Source of the DNA: Paenibacillus camerounensis | Lineage (GTDB): Bacteria > Bacillota > Bacilli > Paenibacillales > Paenibacillaceae | Reading direction: 5' to 3' | DNA length: 43,602 bases | NCBI RefSeq assembly: GCF_000723885.1 | Contig: NZ_CCDG010000027.1 | Span: forward strand, 1-43,602 | In this document: piece after piece, positions 23,503-31,783 of the stretch | How positions within the stretch are numbered: the first letter of the stretch is position 1 | How the letters are laid out: each line of letters begins with the position of its first letter | Translations under genes and position numbers: made by a program | Notes under the pieces: generated by a model | Told to the model about the DNA's origin: nothing | The model's database searches: none | The model's input: the letters and a program-made list of their open reading frames with translations, nothing else

Positions 23503-24474
23503 TTAGGTTTCGATCAGCAGCAGAATGATCGATGACAGCGACAGGCAGACACTGACCAGATAGAGCACGGCAACAACCTGCTTCTGGTTCAGGCCGGCCT
23601 TGAGCAGCCGGTAGTGCACCTGGCTGGCATCGGCCTGATAAATCGCTTTGCCCTGAATGAACCGCTTGATCACGACAAAAATATTGTCGAAGATCGGCAC
23701 GCCAAGCGCCAGGATCGGGATGAACAGGGACAGCATCGTAGCCTGCTTGAACGCCCCGTCAAGTGCGATAACGGCCAGAATGAAGCCCATGAAGGTAGCG
23801 CCGGCATCCCCCATGAAGATTTTGGCCGGGGCTTTGTTGAAGCGTAAATAAGCCAGTGTGACACCCACGAGGGAAATCGCCATGATTGCGGAAGCGGATT
23901 GCCCTTTCGTAACTGCAACGATGAACAAAGTAACCGCTGAGATCGCTGTAAGCCCGCCGGCCAGTCCGTCCATGCCGTCAGAGAAGTTAATTACTGTAGT
24001 AACACCGAAGATCCAGATTATAGTCAGAATGAACTGCAGAATAAACGGCAGGGAGACATAATCCCCCGAGAACGGATTGATAAAGCCGGTAAAAGCATTG
24101 CCGGACAGAAATACAAGAATAGCCGCTGCAATCTGCACAATGAATTTGGGCATTGCCGGGAAGTCCTTACCCTTGGTCTTGTACCAGTCATCGATGGTTC
24201 CTATAGTAAGCAGAAGCACCCCGCCGATGAAGAGGGCGAGCGTCTCCAGCGAGAAATCACGGGCAAACAGCAGGTATGTAATGAAAAAACCGATAAATAT
24301 CGCATAGCTGGCTGTCAGGGGAATAGGCTCCCTGTGGATTTTGCGCTCAACATCCTCCCGGGGCCTGTCCACAAAATCAAGCCGGAACGCAAGCCTGCCA
24401 AGCGGAGGAATGAGCAGATAAACGATGCAAAACGATACCAGAAATGCCAAAACGTAAAAAATGACAATCACCAC
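23503..24474 (-). CDS. Undecaprenyl-phosphate sugar-1-phosphate transferase (MraY/WecA/TagO family)
   Basis: A 323-residue polytopic membrane enzyme with about ten hydrophobic segments. It transfers a sugar-1-phosphate, in this subfamily usually GlcNAc-1-phosphate, from a UDP-sugar to undecaprenyl phosphate, starting teichoic acid or other wall-polymer synthesis. Conserved motifs are present: IHREPIP near the N-terminus, DDWYKTKGKDFPAMPKF (Asp pair), NFSDGMDGLAGG, AKIFMGDAGATFMGF and the C-terminal VHYRLLKAG loop, which corresponds to the HxHH-type substrate loop. TagO is the likeliest identity in a Firmicute, but WecA-type roles cannot be excluded. It is a single gene, divergent from the HAD gene. 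Confidence 0.9.
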   Translation of the reverse strand: MVIVIFYVLAFLVSFCIVYLLIPPLGRLAFRLDFVDRPREDVERKIHREPIPLTASYAIFIGFFITYLLFARDFSLETLALFIGGVLLLTIGTIDDWYKTKGKDFPAMPKFIVQIAAAILVFLSGNAFTGFINPFSGDYVSLPFILQFILTIIWIFGVTTVINFSDGMDGLAGGLTAISAVTLFIVAVTKGQSASAIMAISLVGVTLAYLRFNKAPAKIFMGDAGATFMGFILAVIALDGAFKQATMLSLFIPILALGVPIFDNIFVVIKRFIQGKAIYQADASQVHYRLLKAGLNQKQVVAVLYLVSVCLSLSSIILLLIET

Positions 24475-24599
24475 CGTTGATTTTTTTGAAAGATAGGCTT
24501 AAGATGTTCCACGATAAATTATCTTATGTGCAGGGCTGTCTCGATTATATCGCAGAGGGTGTTACCTTGTCGATTATACATAAAATTTGGAGGTTGCTG

Positions 24600-25283
24600 A
24601 TGAAATACGATGTAATTCTGTTTGATGCGGACGATACGCTGTTTGACTATGGAATGGCTGAAGGGCAGGCGTTTCTGAAGGTGTTCACCCACTTCGGGCT
24701 GCCGGCGGGGGCGGAGGAATATGCTGCCAGCTATCAGGAGATTAACCGGGCACTGTGGGCAGATCTGGAAGCGGGGAAGGTTACCTCGGCGGCGCTGCGT
24801 GTAGAGCGGTTCAACCGGCTGTTTACACAGCATAATCTGCAGTATAATCCGGAGGAGTTCAGCGAGGCATACCTGCGTTTTCTGGGTGAAGGCACATTCC
24901 TGATCCAGGGGGCGGCTGAGCTGTGCGGGGCGCTTGAGGGCTGCAGGCTGGCGATTATTACGAACGGGATTAAGGATGTGCAGCTGTCAAGAATCAAGGG
25001 CTCGCCGCTGGCGGATACCTTTGAGCAGATCATTATTTCGGAGGAGGCGGGTTATCAGAAGCCTGCGGCCGGAATTTTCGATTATGCCTTTGACAAGCTT
25101 GGCCTGTCCGATAAGAGCAGGGTGCTGATCGTCGGTGATTCGCTGACCTCTGATATCCGGGGCGGTATGGATTACGGCATTGATACGTGCTGGTTCAATC
25201 CACTGGCAAAGGCTAACAGCACCGCTGCGGGGCCGACCTATGAAATCCGTGAGCTGGCGCAGCTGCTGGATATTGTACGTTAA
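24600..25283 (+). CDS. YjjG-family HAD nucleotidase
   Basis: A 227-residue HAD hydrolase. Motif I is FDADDT (Asp9, Asp11), motif II IITNG, motif III Lys in YQKPAAGIF and motif IV VLIVGDSLTSDIRGG. The cap domain is helical and inserted after motif I, as in subclass I. The match to the YjjG type (noncanonical pyrimidine 5'-nucleotidase, house-cleaning of modified nucleotides) is strong around EEAGYQKPAAGIFDYAF. ATG 24600 is chosen because TGGAGG precedes it; upstream in-frame codons from TTG 24477 overlap the divergent promoter region. Confidence 0.9.
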   Translation: MKYDVILFDADDTLFDYGMAEGQAFLKVFTHFGLPAGAEEYAASYQEINRALWADLEAGKVTSAALRVERFNRLFTQHNLQYNPEEFSEAYLRFLGEGTFLIQGAAELCGALEGCRLAIITNGIKDVQLSRIKGSPLADTFEQIIISEEAGYQKPAAGIFDYAFDKLGLSDKSRVLIVGDSLTSDIRGGMDYGIDTCWFNPLAKANSTAAGPTYEIRELAQLLDIVR

Positions 25284-25385
25284 TTAAGCCTGATATCAGG
25301 TTGGAGAGCTTCTTCCGGTGGTAAATAGGTTAAGACGCAGCGTTTCTTGCTCTATCATCCTAATAGACGGGAGAGGATTCTAATT

Positions 25386-26081
25386 ATGAAAATGAATAAA
25401 AAATGGCTGATAGCGGCAGTTGCCGCAGGAATGGCACTGACCGGGTCAGCCGGTGTATACGCCGGAGCCAAGCTCCAGGAGATTAAAGCCTATTTGAACA
25501 ACAGCATTGGAGTGGTTGTGGACGGCACGCCATACTGGCTGAGAGACGGCAACGGTAAAACGCTCAGGCCGATTACCTACGAGGGCCTGACGTATCTGCC
25601 GATCCGCTCGGTAGCCGATGCGCTGGATGTGCCGATTACGTATGATGCGGTGAATTACAAAGTACGGATCGGCAGCGGTGCGGAAGCGGGAGCTTCTGCA
25701 GGCACAGGCAGCGGTACAGGCACAGGTGCCGGTTCAGGCGCTGCGGCGCCTGTAGAGAGCACGGTGCGCCCGGCCAATCTGCCGCAGGACTTTCCGATAC
25801 CGGGCGATGCTATCATAGCAACGACACTGGACACGGATGCTGACGGCGTCAAGAAGGCAGCCTTCAGCTATTCGACCCAGGAATCGCTGGAGACGATGGG
25901 TTTTGTATATAATGAATATGTCAAAATCAAACGGCTGGACAATGCCTCGCAGACGGTGTCGGCGACAACAGTCAAGATTACCGGCCGGCTGGGCGGCACA
26001 AGCCCGGTCTCGATTACCGGCAAGCCGTCCACTGCGCGCCCCGGCTTCAATATCTTCACCATCACCTGGTCAGAGAGCTGA
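25386..26081 (+). CDS. Secreted stalk-domain (copper amine oxidase N-like) protein
   Basis: A 231-residue exported protein. A signal peptide (KMNKKWLIAAVAAGMALTGSAGVYA) is followed by a stalk domain (about 35-95) with VVVDGTPYWLRDGNGKTLRPI, GLTYLPIRSVADALDVPITYD and YKVRIGSG. Then comes a Gly/Ala/Thr/Ser-rich linker (about 98-120) and a C-terminal ~110-residue domain (VRPANLPQDFPIPGDAIIATTLDTDADG...) with no recognised family. A GGGAGAGGATT site precedes ATG 25386. The upstream TTG 25347 is an unlikely start. It is probably cell-surface associated; function unknown. Confidence 0.85.
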   Translation: MKMNKKWLIAAVAAGMALTGSAGVYAGAKLQEIKAYLNNSIGVVVDGTPYWLRDGNGKTLRPITYEGLTYLPIRSVADALDVPITYDAVNYKVRIGSGAEAGASAGTGSGTGTGAGSGAAAPVESTVRPANLPQDFPIPGDAIIATTLDTDADGVKKAAFSYSTQESLETMGFVYNEYVKIKRLDNASQTVSATTVKITGRLGGTSPVSITGKPSTARPGFNIFTITWSES

Positions 26082-26091
26082 CCGCCAAGCC

Positions 26092-26126
26092 AAACAGCTG
26101 CGTTCCGGTATGGAACGCAGCTGTTT
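26092..26126. terminator. Bidirectional terminator hairpin
   Basis: AAACAGCTGCGTTCC (26092-26106) pairs perfectly with GGAACGCAGCTGTTT (26112-26126) around five bases, between convergent genes. Confidence 0.8.
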
Positions 26127-26165
26127 CGTATGGGCAGGGACTGCTGTATGCAGGCCAGGCCGGGG

Positions 26166-27152
26166 TTATGATTGCTGCCGCGTATCCAGCGGCTTGAGAT
26201 GAGCTTCGATCTGCTCCCGTTTTGCTTCCAGAAACGGGGGAAGGGCAAGCGATTCGCCGAGATGCTCCAGCGGCTCGTCGGTGGCAAAGCCCGGTCCGTC
26301 CGTAGCCAGCTCGAACAAAATGCCGTTGGGCTCACGGAAATACAGGGAACGGAAGTAGAAACGGTCCACAAAGCCGGAATTGGGCAGCTGCACGCTGCGG
26401 ATACGCTCAATCCATAGCTTCAGCTCCGTCTCATTGTCTACCCGGAAGGCGACGTGATGCACGCCGCCGCGGCCCAGACGCTCCTGGGGCAGATCGCTGC
26501 GCTCCTCCAGATGCACTTCAGCGCCGGAGCCGCCTTCACCGGTCTCGAATACGACAATGTCCGGCTGTCCGGCCACCGGTGAAGGATAGCTGCCTTTGCG
26601 GCGGAAGCCGAGCAGATCCTGCAGGACAAGCGTTGTAGGCTCGGCGTCTTCGACAGTCAGGTGAGCCGGTCCAAGGCCGGTGATGCCGTATTCCGCCGGA
26701 ACCGGACTGGCCGGCCAGGGAGTGCCGCCGGCAACACCCTGGTTATGCTGGTCAGAGACCAGCATGAACCGCTGGCCTTCATGGTCGCGGAAGCCGAGTG
26801 TAAGACGGCCGCCGCGTTCAGCGGTTTCGGCGTCATGGTCCACGTTTAAGGCTGTGAACCGTTCCTTCCAGTAATCCAGTGCTTTGTCATTCGATACGCG
26901 CAGCGACAGTGCGGAGATGCTGTTATTGCCGTCCCGGTTGCGTCCGGCATTGGGAAGCTCGAAGAAGGTCAGCTCGGTGCCGGGATTGCCGGCTTCGTCA
27001 CCGTAGAACAAGTGATAGACGGAGATGTCGTCCTGGTTGACTGTTTTTTTGATCAGCCGCAGTCCCAGCACTTCAGTGTAGAATTTATAGTTTTCCGGCG
27101 CCCGGGCCGTAATGGCGGATACATGGTGAAGGCCTTTTAATGTTAAACTCAT
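26166..27152 (-). CDS. VOC-family ring-cleaving dioxygenase (MhqO/YfiE-like)
   Basis: A 328-residue protein of two vicinal-oxygen-chelate modules. Metal-ligand positions are visible as His in LKGLHHVSAITA (N-terminal), HLTVED (middle), GGVHHVAFRV and Glu in YFREPNGILFELATDGPGF. This layout and length match the extradiol-type dioxygenases that Bacillus induces under quinone and thiol stress (MhqO/MhqE type). A catecholic or hydroquinone substrate is inferred. The start ATG follows GAGGAGG-like purines on the minus strand. An AT-rich dyad lies upstream (27255-27271). Confidence 0.88.
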   Translation of the reverse strand: MSLTLKGLHHVSAITARAPENYKFYTEVLGLRLIKKTVNQDDISVYHLFYGDEAGNPGTELTFFELPNAGRNRDGNNSISALSLRVSNDKALDYWKERFTALNVDHDAETAERGGRLTLGFRDHEGQRFMLVSDQHNQGVAGGTPWPASPVPAEYGITGLGPAHLTVEDAEPTTLVLQDLLGFRRKGSYPSPVAGQPDIVVFETGEGGSGAEVHLEERSDLPQERLGRGGVHHVAFRVDNETELKLWIERIRSVQLPNSGFVDRFYFRSLYFREPNGILFELATDGPGFATDEPLEHLGESLALPPFLEAKREQIEAHLKPLDTRQQS

Positions 27153-27254
27153 GGTATAACCTCCTCGGGAAATGTGTGGTGAAGCTGTGATGAAATATTG
27201 TGGTAAGGTAACGGTAAATTTATGTGTAGTCTATGTGGTGAATTTATTTAAGTA

Positions 27255-27271
27255 ACTATAATTTTAATAGT
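27255..27271. promoter_or_regulatory. AT-rich dyad ACTAT-N7-ATAGT, candidate regulator site
   Basis: The perfect inverted repeat ACTAT/ATAGT with seven intervening bases lies between the divergent dioxygenase and acetyltransferase genes, about 100 bases upstream of the dioxygenase start. It resembles the TACT/AGTA-type boxes of quinone-sensing DUF24 regulators (YodB/CatR) but does not match exactly. Confidence 0.35.
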
Positions 27272-27348
27272 AAACTAAGAGGATTGCAAGCGGAGTTTGC
27301 AAAAAGCCGCGGAGGAATGTGAATGATCGCGAAAAGGAGAGTAAGCCA

Positions 27349-28176
27349 ATGCATACGAAAGACAGTCTCCTCAAACAGCTGAAGGAGCTTAATCTTAATC
27401 CCCAAGGAACGCTGCTGGTCCATTCTTCATTAAAGAGTATCGGACCTGTGGAGGGGGGCGCAGATACTGTGCTGAATGTTCTTTCCGAATACATGCAGGA
27501 CGGGCTGCTTGTCCTCCCTACGCATACCTGGTCTTATATTAATGCAGCCAACCCGCGTTTCACTGTACAGGACTCACCGTCCTGTGTCGGTGTTCTGCCG
27601 GAATTGTTCCGGAAGCGTCCAGGCGTCGTACGTTCATGGCATCCTACCCATTCTGTGGCTGCTTTGGGCCGGGACGCTGAAGATTTTACCGCTGGAGATC
27701 ACCGGTGGGATACTCCGTGTGCCCGCGGATCTGCTTACGGCAAGCTGCTGGACCGGAAGGCGGAAATCATGCTGCTGGGCGTGGATCTGCGGCGTAATAC
27801 GTTCATTCACGGCATTGAGGAATGGCTGGACATTCCCGGGCGGATGACCGATGAACCGGAGCAGCTGTACACCGTTACACCGGATGGACAAGAAATCGCC
27901 GTACCTTCGCGCAGGCACTGCGGGCTGTCATGGTCACAGCATTTCTGGAAGGTGGAGCATGTGCTGGAGCAAGGCGGAGCACTGCGCAAGGGAGAATTTG
28001 GAAATTCCCCTGTTATGATCTGCGGTGCAGCGGAGACTACAGCCATCCTTAGCGGAATGCTGGCCGGGAATCCCGGGCTGTTCGGAGATAATGAGCCGCT
28101 GGATTGCCTGGCCGTTCCGGATCCGCTGCCTAAGACAAGCCGTGAAATGCCGAAGTATGGAATCGGACGGGGCTAA
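27349..28176 (+). CDS. AAC(3)-family aminoglycoside N3-acetyltransferase-like protein
   Basis: A 275-residue member of the AAC(3)/YokD acetyltransferase family. Family segments are GTLLVHSSLKSIGPVEGGADTVLNVL near the N-terminus, LLVLPTHTWSY, the conserved VRSWHPTHSVAALG (His of the active site), HRWDTPCARGSAYGKLL and a C-terminal CGAAETTAIL region. Members acetylate aminoglycosides, but chromosomal YokD-like versions may act on other amines, so resistance cannot be claimed. ATG 27349 with AAAGGAGAG is preferred over GTG 27319. No tight operon partner follows. Confidence 0.88.
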   Translation: MHTKDSLLKQLKELNLNPQGTLLVHSSLKSIGPVEGGADTVLNVLSEYMQDGLLVLPTHTWSYINAANPRFTVQDSPSCVGVLPELFRKRPGVVRSWHPTHSVAALGRDAEDFTAGDHRWDTPCARGSAYGKLLDRKAEIMLLGVDLRRNTFIHGIEEWLDIPGRMTDEPEQLYTVTPDGQEIAVPSRRHCGLSWSQHFWKVEHVLEQGGALRKGEFGNSPVMICGAAETTAILSGMLAGNPGLFGDNEPLDCLAVPDPLPKTSREMPKYGIGRG

Positions 28177-28233
28177 AGGGGGCGCTACTAGATGAAGGGA
28201 ATGAGAGGCCGGCAGAACTAGTTATTCTGGCGG

Positions 28234-28263
28234 TTGACAATGTCTGGGAATACATGGTAAGCT
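28234..28263 (+). promoter_or_regulatory. Candidate SigA promoter of the long rtcB leader
   Basis: A perfect -35 TTGACA (28234-28239) is followed after 18 bases by TAAGCT (28258-28263). It is the best promoter seen upstream of rtcB, which would give a leader of about 870 bases. Confidence 0.45.
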
Positions 28264-28307
28264 GGCTACAAATTTCGCCGAAGACGGCTTAGGGAGGAAC
28301 AGGAACA

Positions 28308-28454
28308 ATGCTGACGCTGAACAGGGATGAACGAATGAATCAATACTTCGGACTAGAGTCGGTTATACCTTATGAACGTCAGGCAGTTGACTCCTACACT
28401 GAGGATACTCAGGTTTCACGCAGCACTCCCTTGCCTTGGATCAGGCGGCTTTGA
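28308..28454 (+). CDS. Small ORF (48 aa) in the rtcB leader
   Basis: ATG 28308 to TGA 28452-28454 encodes 48 residues (MLTLNRDERMNQYFGL...STPLPWIRRL). An AGGGAGGAACAGGAA purine stretch precedes the start. It is charged, without signal peptide, membrane segment or Cys, and was not recognised. It lies just downstream of a promoter and 38 bases upstream of an intrinsic terminator. A leader peptide or small stress protein is possible; it may also be fortuitous. Confidence 0.4.
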   Translation: MLTLNRDERMNQYFGLESVIPYERQAVDSYTEDTQVSRSTPLPWIRRL

Positions 28455-28492
28455 TTCTGCCGAAGTATCTATGGCGCAATAACCGGGATCTC

Positions 28493-28522
28493 AGGCTGCG
28501 TGCATCGCAGCCTTTCTCTTTT
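28493..28522 (+). terminator. Intrinsic terminator within the rtcB leader
   Basis: AGGCTGCG (28493-28500) pairs with CGCAGCCT (28506-28513) around a five-base loop, followed by TTCTCTTTTT. It should end part of the transcripts carrying the first small ORF. Confidence 0.65.
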
Positions 28523-28686
28523 TCCTTAAGTACAGGGCGGAGAGGAAGGCGGCGTTACGCAGCCTTTTTGTTGTTACTAAATGTTGAGTGCCAGGCGAGC
28601 CAAACGATGAAAGGAAAGGGAAAAATCCCTTTAATCCGTGGCGCAGCGGCGTCTTAATCCCCTATTCCCTGAAAGGAGAGAGAGTA

Positions 28687-28986
28687 ATGAGTACAGTATT
28701 GAGACGGAACGAGCAGAACATAGAGCCGAACATAGAGCAGGAAGCAGTGCGTGGTATACAGTCGGTTACAGGTTGTGATCTGGAACAAGATACGGCTCCG
28801 CAATCAGCGCAAGCCCTAATCCCGGCAATAGATCCTAAGCTAACCCTGTACCCGCACTTTTCGCCGCACCCAAACGGCGAGGAGGGAGGGCAGGCTTTAT
28901 CCATCCGGCAGCAATCCGTCTCATCCCGTCAACTCCCCCTTTCTCCCTCTCACAAGGAGCAGAGGTTTAGGAATAGTCTGCATTAA
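28687..28986 (+). CDS. Hypothetical 99-aa hydrophilic protein upstream of rtcB
   Basis: ATG 28687, preceded by GAAAGGAGAGAG, opens a 99-residue frame. The product is hydrophilic and low in complexity (Gln, Ser, Pro and Glu rich; MSTVLRRNEQNIEPN..., PHFSPHPNGEEGG, SLH end) with no recognised domain and probably disordered. The ribosome binding site is good, but composition gives little support for a conserved protein. It lies between the leader terminator and the structured stretch before rtcB. Confidence 0.35.
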   Translation: MSTVLRRNEQNIEPNIEQEAVRGIQSVTGCDLEQDTAPQSAQALIPAIDPKLTLYPHFSPHPNGEEGGQALSIRQQSVSSRQLPLSPSHKEQRFRNSLH

Positions 28987-28990
28987 CTGA

Positions 28991-29112
28991 AACACGGCAT
29001 AGCCGTGCTGCAGTACCGGGACAACGGATAGAACTGCCGGATTGTGCAAGTTTCGATGCTGCCTGTTTATGTACAGGCGGAAGCAGAGACAGCGCAGACC
29101 GGCAGCTTTTTT
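28991..29112 (+). other. Structured RNA leader with terminator-like fold directly upstream of rtcB
   Basis: Three elements are visible. There is a small hairpin CACGGC-ATA-GCCGTG near 28993-29007. A helix GCAGT (29010-29014) with ACTGC (29033-29037) encloses CCG/CGG. A longer fold has CTGCCGG (29034-29040) pairing with CCGGCAG (29099-29105), holding an inner GCTGCCTG...CAGGCGGAAGC hairpin and followed by six T (29107-29112). The second and third share 29034-29037 and are therefore mutually exclusive, as in attenuators. The rtcB ATG is 28 bases past the T-run. Confidence 0.4.
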
Positions 29113-29140
29113 ATATAACAAGCACATAGGAGGAGTAATA

Positions 29141-30559
29141 ATGGAAGTGAATATGAAATCGCACGGCAGCAACCACTATGAGCTGGAGCTCCCGCACGGG
29201 CAGCTGCATGTCTTTGCCAATCAGGAGATTTACGAGTCATTTGAAGACAAAGTATTTGAGATGGCTGACAACAATCTGCGGATTCCGCGCAATAAATATA
29301 TGGGCTATACTCCGGATGCGCATGTCGGCGTGGGAACCTGCATCGGCACGACGGCGGTGTGGAACATGAAGGACGGGATGGTCTCGCCTTCGATTGTCGG
29401 TGTGGATATCGGCTGCGGGATGCGTGTGCACACAACGCCGCTGCATAAGCGGGATTTACAGGACAAGGAGGTCCGCCGCAGACTGATCGAAGCCATTGAA
29501 CAATATGTGCCGACCAATGAGCGCGTCAACAGTAACTACGCCGACATCGATATTATGGAGGTTGTGCGAAACGGCCTTAACGGTCTGCCGGAGAAATATA
29601 TCCCCTCTCAGCAATGGATCACCCATGTGGAGGAAAGTAACTTCCGTTATGATCATGCCGCGCTGGAGCAGCTGCCGCCCAAAATCCGTAAAAACGCCCA
29701 TGGCCAGCTCGGGACGCTGGGAAGCGGTAATCATTTTTGTGAGATTCAGTATCTGGAAATCGCTGAGGAGCACAGGGAGCTGGCAGCGCAGTGGGGCCTG
29801 TATGACGGCGGTGTTGTGGTGATGATCCACTCCGGCTCGCGTGCCTGGGGGGCGATGGTTGGACGGGAGCACACGAAGACAATTAAGGAAGCGATGCATC
29901 TGTGGGGAGTAACCAACCCTGACCCGAATCTGAACTATGCGCCGATCAGCAGCCGTGAAGGCCAGGCGTATCTGAACCTGATGTATTCTGCACTGAATTT
30001 TGCCGTAGCGAACCGGCATATGATTGCATACGGGGTGCAGGAGGCCTTCCGCGGCCTGTATGGTCCGCAGTTCGAAATGCCGGTGCTGTATGACCTGATG
30101 CATAACTATGCGCTAAAAGAATTCCACCGCGGGCAGCCGATGCTGGTTCACCGTAAAGGGGCAACCCGTGCGCTGCCGCCGGGGCATTTCCTGAACACGC
30201 CGGTATACAAGGCGACGGGACACCCGGCGCTCATTCCCGGCTCCATGGGTACCTCTTCGTACATTATGCTCGGCCGCGAGGAGGGCTTGAAGAACTTTTA
30301 TTCCATCTGCCACGGAGCCGGCCGGGTGCGCTCCAGAAGAGCAACCCGCCTTGCAGTGACTGTGGACGAATTCAGCCAGTCGCTGCGGGTAGGCACGGAT
30401 GAGGAGATTACTGTTAATCACCGTTCTCTGGACACCATCCTCGATGAATGTCCGCAGGCTTACAAGGATGTTGACCAGATTATCGACAGCATTACGGGAG
30501 CCGGCCTGGCCGATGTTGTAGCCAAGTGCAAACCGATGGCCGTAATTAAAGGGATCTAG
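29141..30559 (+). CDS. rtcB: RNA-splicing ligase RtcB
   Basis: A 472-residue GTP-dependent RNA ligase joining 2',3'-cyclic phosphate or 3'-phosphate ends to 5'-OH ends. Metal and active-site motifs are intact: TPDAHVGVGTCIGTT, VGVDIGCGMR (Cys92), LGSGNHFCEIQ, HSGSRAWG, DLMHNYAL and CHGAGRVRSRR, whose His391 should be the guanylylated residue. ATG 29141 follows ATAGGAGGAGTAATA; the frame extends upstream into the structured leader but without a credible start. No archease (the usual activator) or RtcA gene is adjacent. With the Pnkp/Hen1 operon 5.7 kb upstream, the region encodes two different RNA-sealing routes. Confidence 0.96.
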   Translation: MEVNMKSHGSNHYELELPHGQLHVFANQEIYESFEDKVFEMADNNLRIPRNKYMGYTPDAHVGVGTCIGTTAVWNMKDGMVSPSIVGVDIGCGMRVHTTPLHKRDLQDKEVRRRLIEAIEQYVPTNERVNSNYADIDIMEVVRNGLNGLPEKYIPSQQWITHVEESNFRYDHAALEQLPPKIRKNAHGQLGTLGSGNHFCEIQYLEIAEEHRELAAQWGLYDGGVVVMIHSGSRAWGAMVGREHTKTIKEAMHLWGVTNPDPNLNYAPISSREGQAYLNLMYSALNFAVANRHMIAYGVQEAFRGLYGPQFEMPVLYDLMHNYALKEFHRGQPMLVHRKGATRALPPGHFLNTPVYKATGHPALIPGSMGTSSYIMLGREEGLKNFYSICHGAGRVRSRRATRLAVTVDEFSQSLRVGTDEEITVNHRSLDTILDECPQAYKDVDQIIDSITGAGLADVVAKCKPMAVIKGI

Positions 30560-30682
30560 CCTGCGGGTTGTCCGCATCAGTCTGACCGGCTTGTTCCACT
30601 CCAATCTTCCGGGCCGGTCTCTGGCTTGTCCCTATCAATGTATGGTATATTATTCACAAAAAACAAAGTAAGGAGATTGGAA

Positions 30683-31615
30683 ATGGAAAAAACACTCGTC
30701 TTTGGACACAAAAATCCGGATACGGATACAATCTGTTCAGCAATTGCCTATGCGGCACTGAAGAAAGAACTGGGCTGGGATGCTGAAGCGGTACGTCTGG
30801 GAGAAGTAAGCGGGGAAACTCAGTTTGCGCTGGATCAATTCGGCGTGGCTGCACCCCGTCTCGTAGGAAATATTGCCGGAGAAGCCGCTCAGGTGATTCT
30901 GGTTGACCATAACGAACGCCAGCAGAGCGCAGACGGAATTGAGCAGGTCCGTGTAGTTGAGGTAATCGACCACCACCGGATCGCCAACTTCGAAACAGCG
31001 CACCCGCTGTACTATCGTGCTGAGCCGGTAGGCTGTACCGCGACTATCCTGAACAAGCTGTACAAAGAAAACGGTGTAGCGATTTCCAAAGAAATCGCCG
31101 GCCTGATGCTGTCCGCAATCATTTCCGATTCCCTGCTGTTCAAATCGCCGACCTGCACCGAGCAGGATGTAGCTGCTGCGCGTGAGCTGGCTGAAATCGC
31201 CGGCGTAAACGCAGAGGAATACGGCCTGGCTATGCTCAAAGCAGGAGCTGACCTCAGCGACAAGAGCATTGCCCAACTGATCACCCTGGATGCCAAAGAA
31301 TTCAAAATGGGAGCCTACAAGGTAGAAATCGCCCAAGTCAACGCAGTTGATGTGAACGATGTTCTCTCCAAGCAGGCGGAGCTGGAAGCAGCTCTAACAG
31401 CCATTATTGCTGAAAAAGAACTGGACCTGTTCCTGTTCGTGGTAACTGATATTTTGAATAACGACTCCGTTGGTCTGGCACTCGGCCGTGTTGCCGGAGC
31501 GGTAGAGCAGGCGTACAATGTGAAGCTGGATGACAACAAAGCGCTGCTTAGAGGCGTTGTATCCCGCAAATCACAGATTGTCCCTGTGCTGACTGAAACG
31601 ATCGCCAAGCTGTAG
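30683..31615 (+). CDS. ppaC: Manganese-dependent inorganic pyrophosphatase (family II)
   Basis: A 310-residue cytoplasmic enzyme hydrolysing pyrophosphate to phosphate. It has the DHH-type layout: [17 protein letters not shown] (metal-binding His and Asp), [16 protein letters not shown] (the DHH motif), and a C-terminal DHHA2 domain ending in [14 protein letters not shown] with the conserved Ser-Arg-Lys. ATG 30683 follows AAGGAGATTGG. Upstream, TGGTATATT around 30645 reads as an extended -10. It is a single gene with a terminator. Codons are noticeably more biased than in its neighbours, which fits high expression. Confidence 0.96.
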   Translation: MEKTLVFGHKNPDTDTICSAIAYAALKKELGWDAEAVRLGEVSGETQFALDQFGVAAPRLVGNIAGEAAQVILVDHNERQQSADGIEQVRVVEVIDHHRIANFETAHPLYYRAEPVGCTATILNKLYKENGVAISKEIAGLMLSAIISDSLLFKSPTCTEQDVAAARELAEIAGVNAEEYGLAMLKAGADLSDKSIAQLITLDAKEFKMGAYKVEIAQVNAVDVNDVLSKQAELEAALTAIIAEKELDLFLFVVTDILNNDSVGLALGRVAGAVEQAYNVKLDDNKALLRGVVSRKSQIVPVLTETIAKL

Positions 31616-31674
31616 TCTTTTTTTAACAAGCTTAACGGTTAATATAGCTGACTATTTATATGTATAAGCAGTAA

Positions 31675-31721
31675 GCCTCTGTCCGGGAGCAGTGATGAAA
31701 TCCGGCAGGGGCTTTCTTTTT
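31675..31721 (+). terminator. Rho-independent terminator after ppaC
   Basis: GCCTCTGTCCGG (31675-31686) pairs with CCGGCAGGGGC (31702-31712) with one bulge and a G-U pair, followed by TTTCTTTTT. Confidence 0.75.
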
Positions 31722-31748
31722 GCTAAAAAGGGTTCTGCGTTCTATACT
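31720..31748 (+). promoter_or_regulatory. SigA-type promoter of the Rrf2 regulator gene
   Basis: TTGCTA (31720-31725) and TATACT (31743-31748) are separated by exactly 17 bases, about 36 bases before the gene start. Confidence 0.55.
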
Positions 31749-31783
31749 TAACCTACAACAATGTGTCAGAAAGGAGCACTGGC

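Noticed and set aside
28436..28657. 73-codon frame in the rtcB leader
   Set aside because: It overlaps the first small ORF and the terminator 28493-28522, lacks a ribosome binding site and has shadow-like Arg-rich composition.
28990..29110. tRNA-like or Y-RNA-like element upstream of rtcB
   Set aside because: A GTTTCGAT stretch near 29050 recalls a T-loop, but its flanks do not form a proper T arm and no acceptor or D arm could be built. It was kept only as a structured leader.
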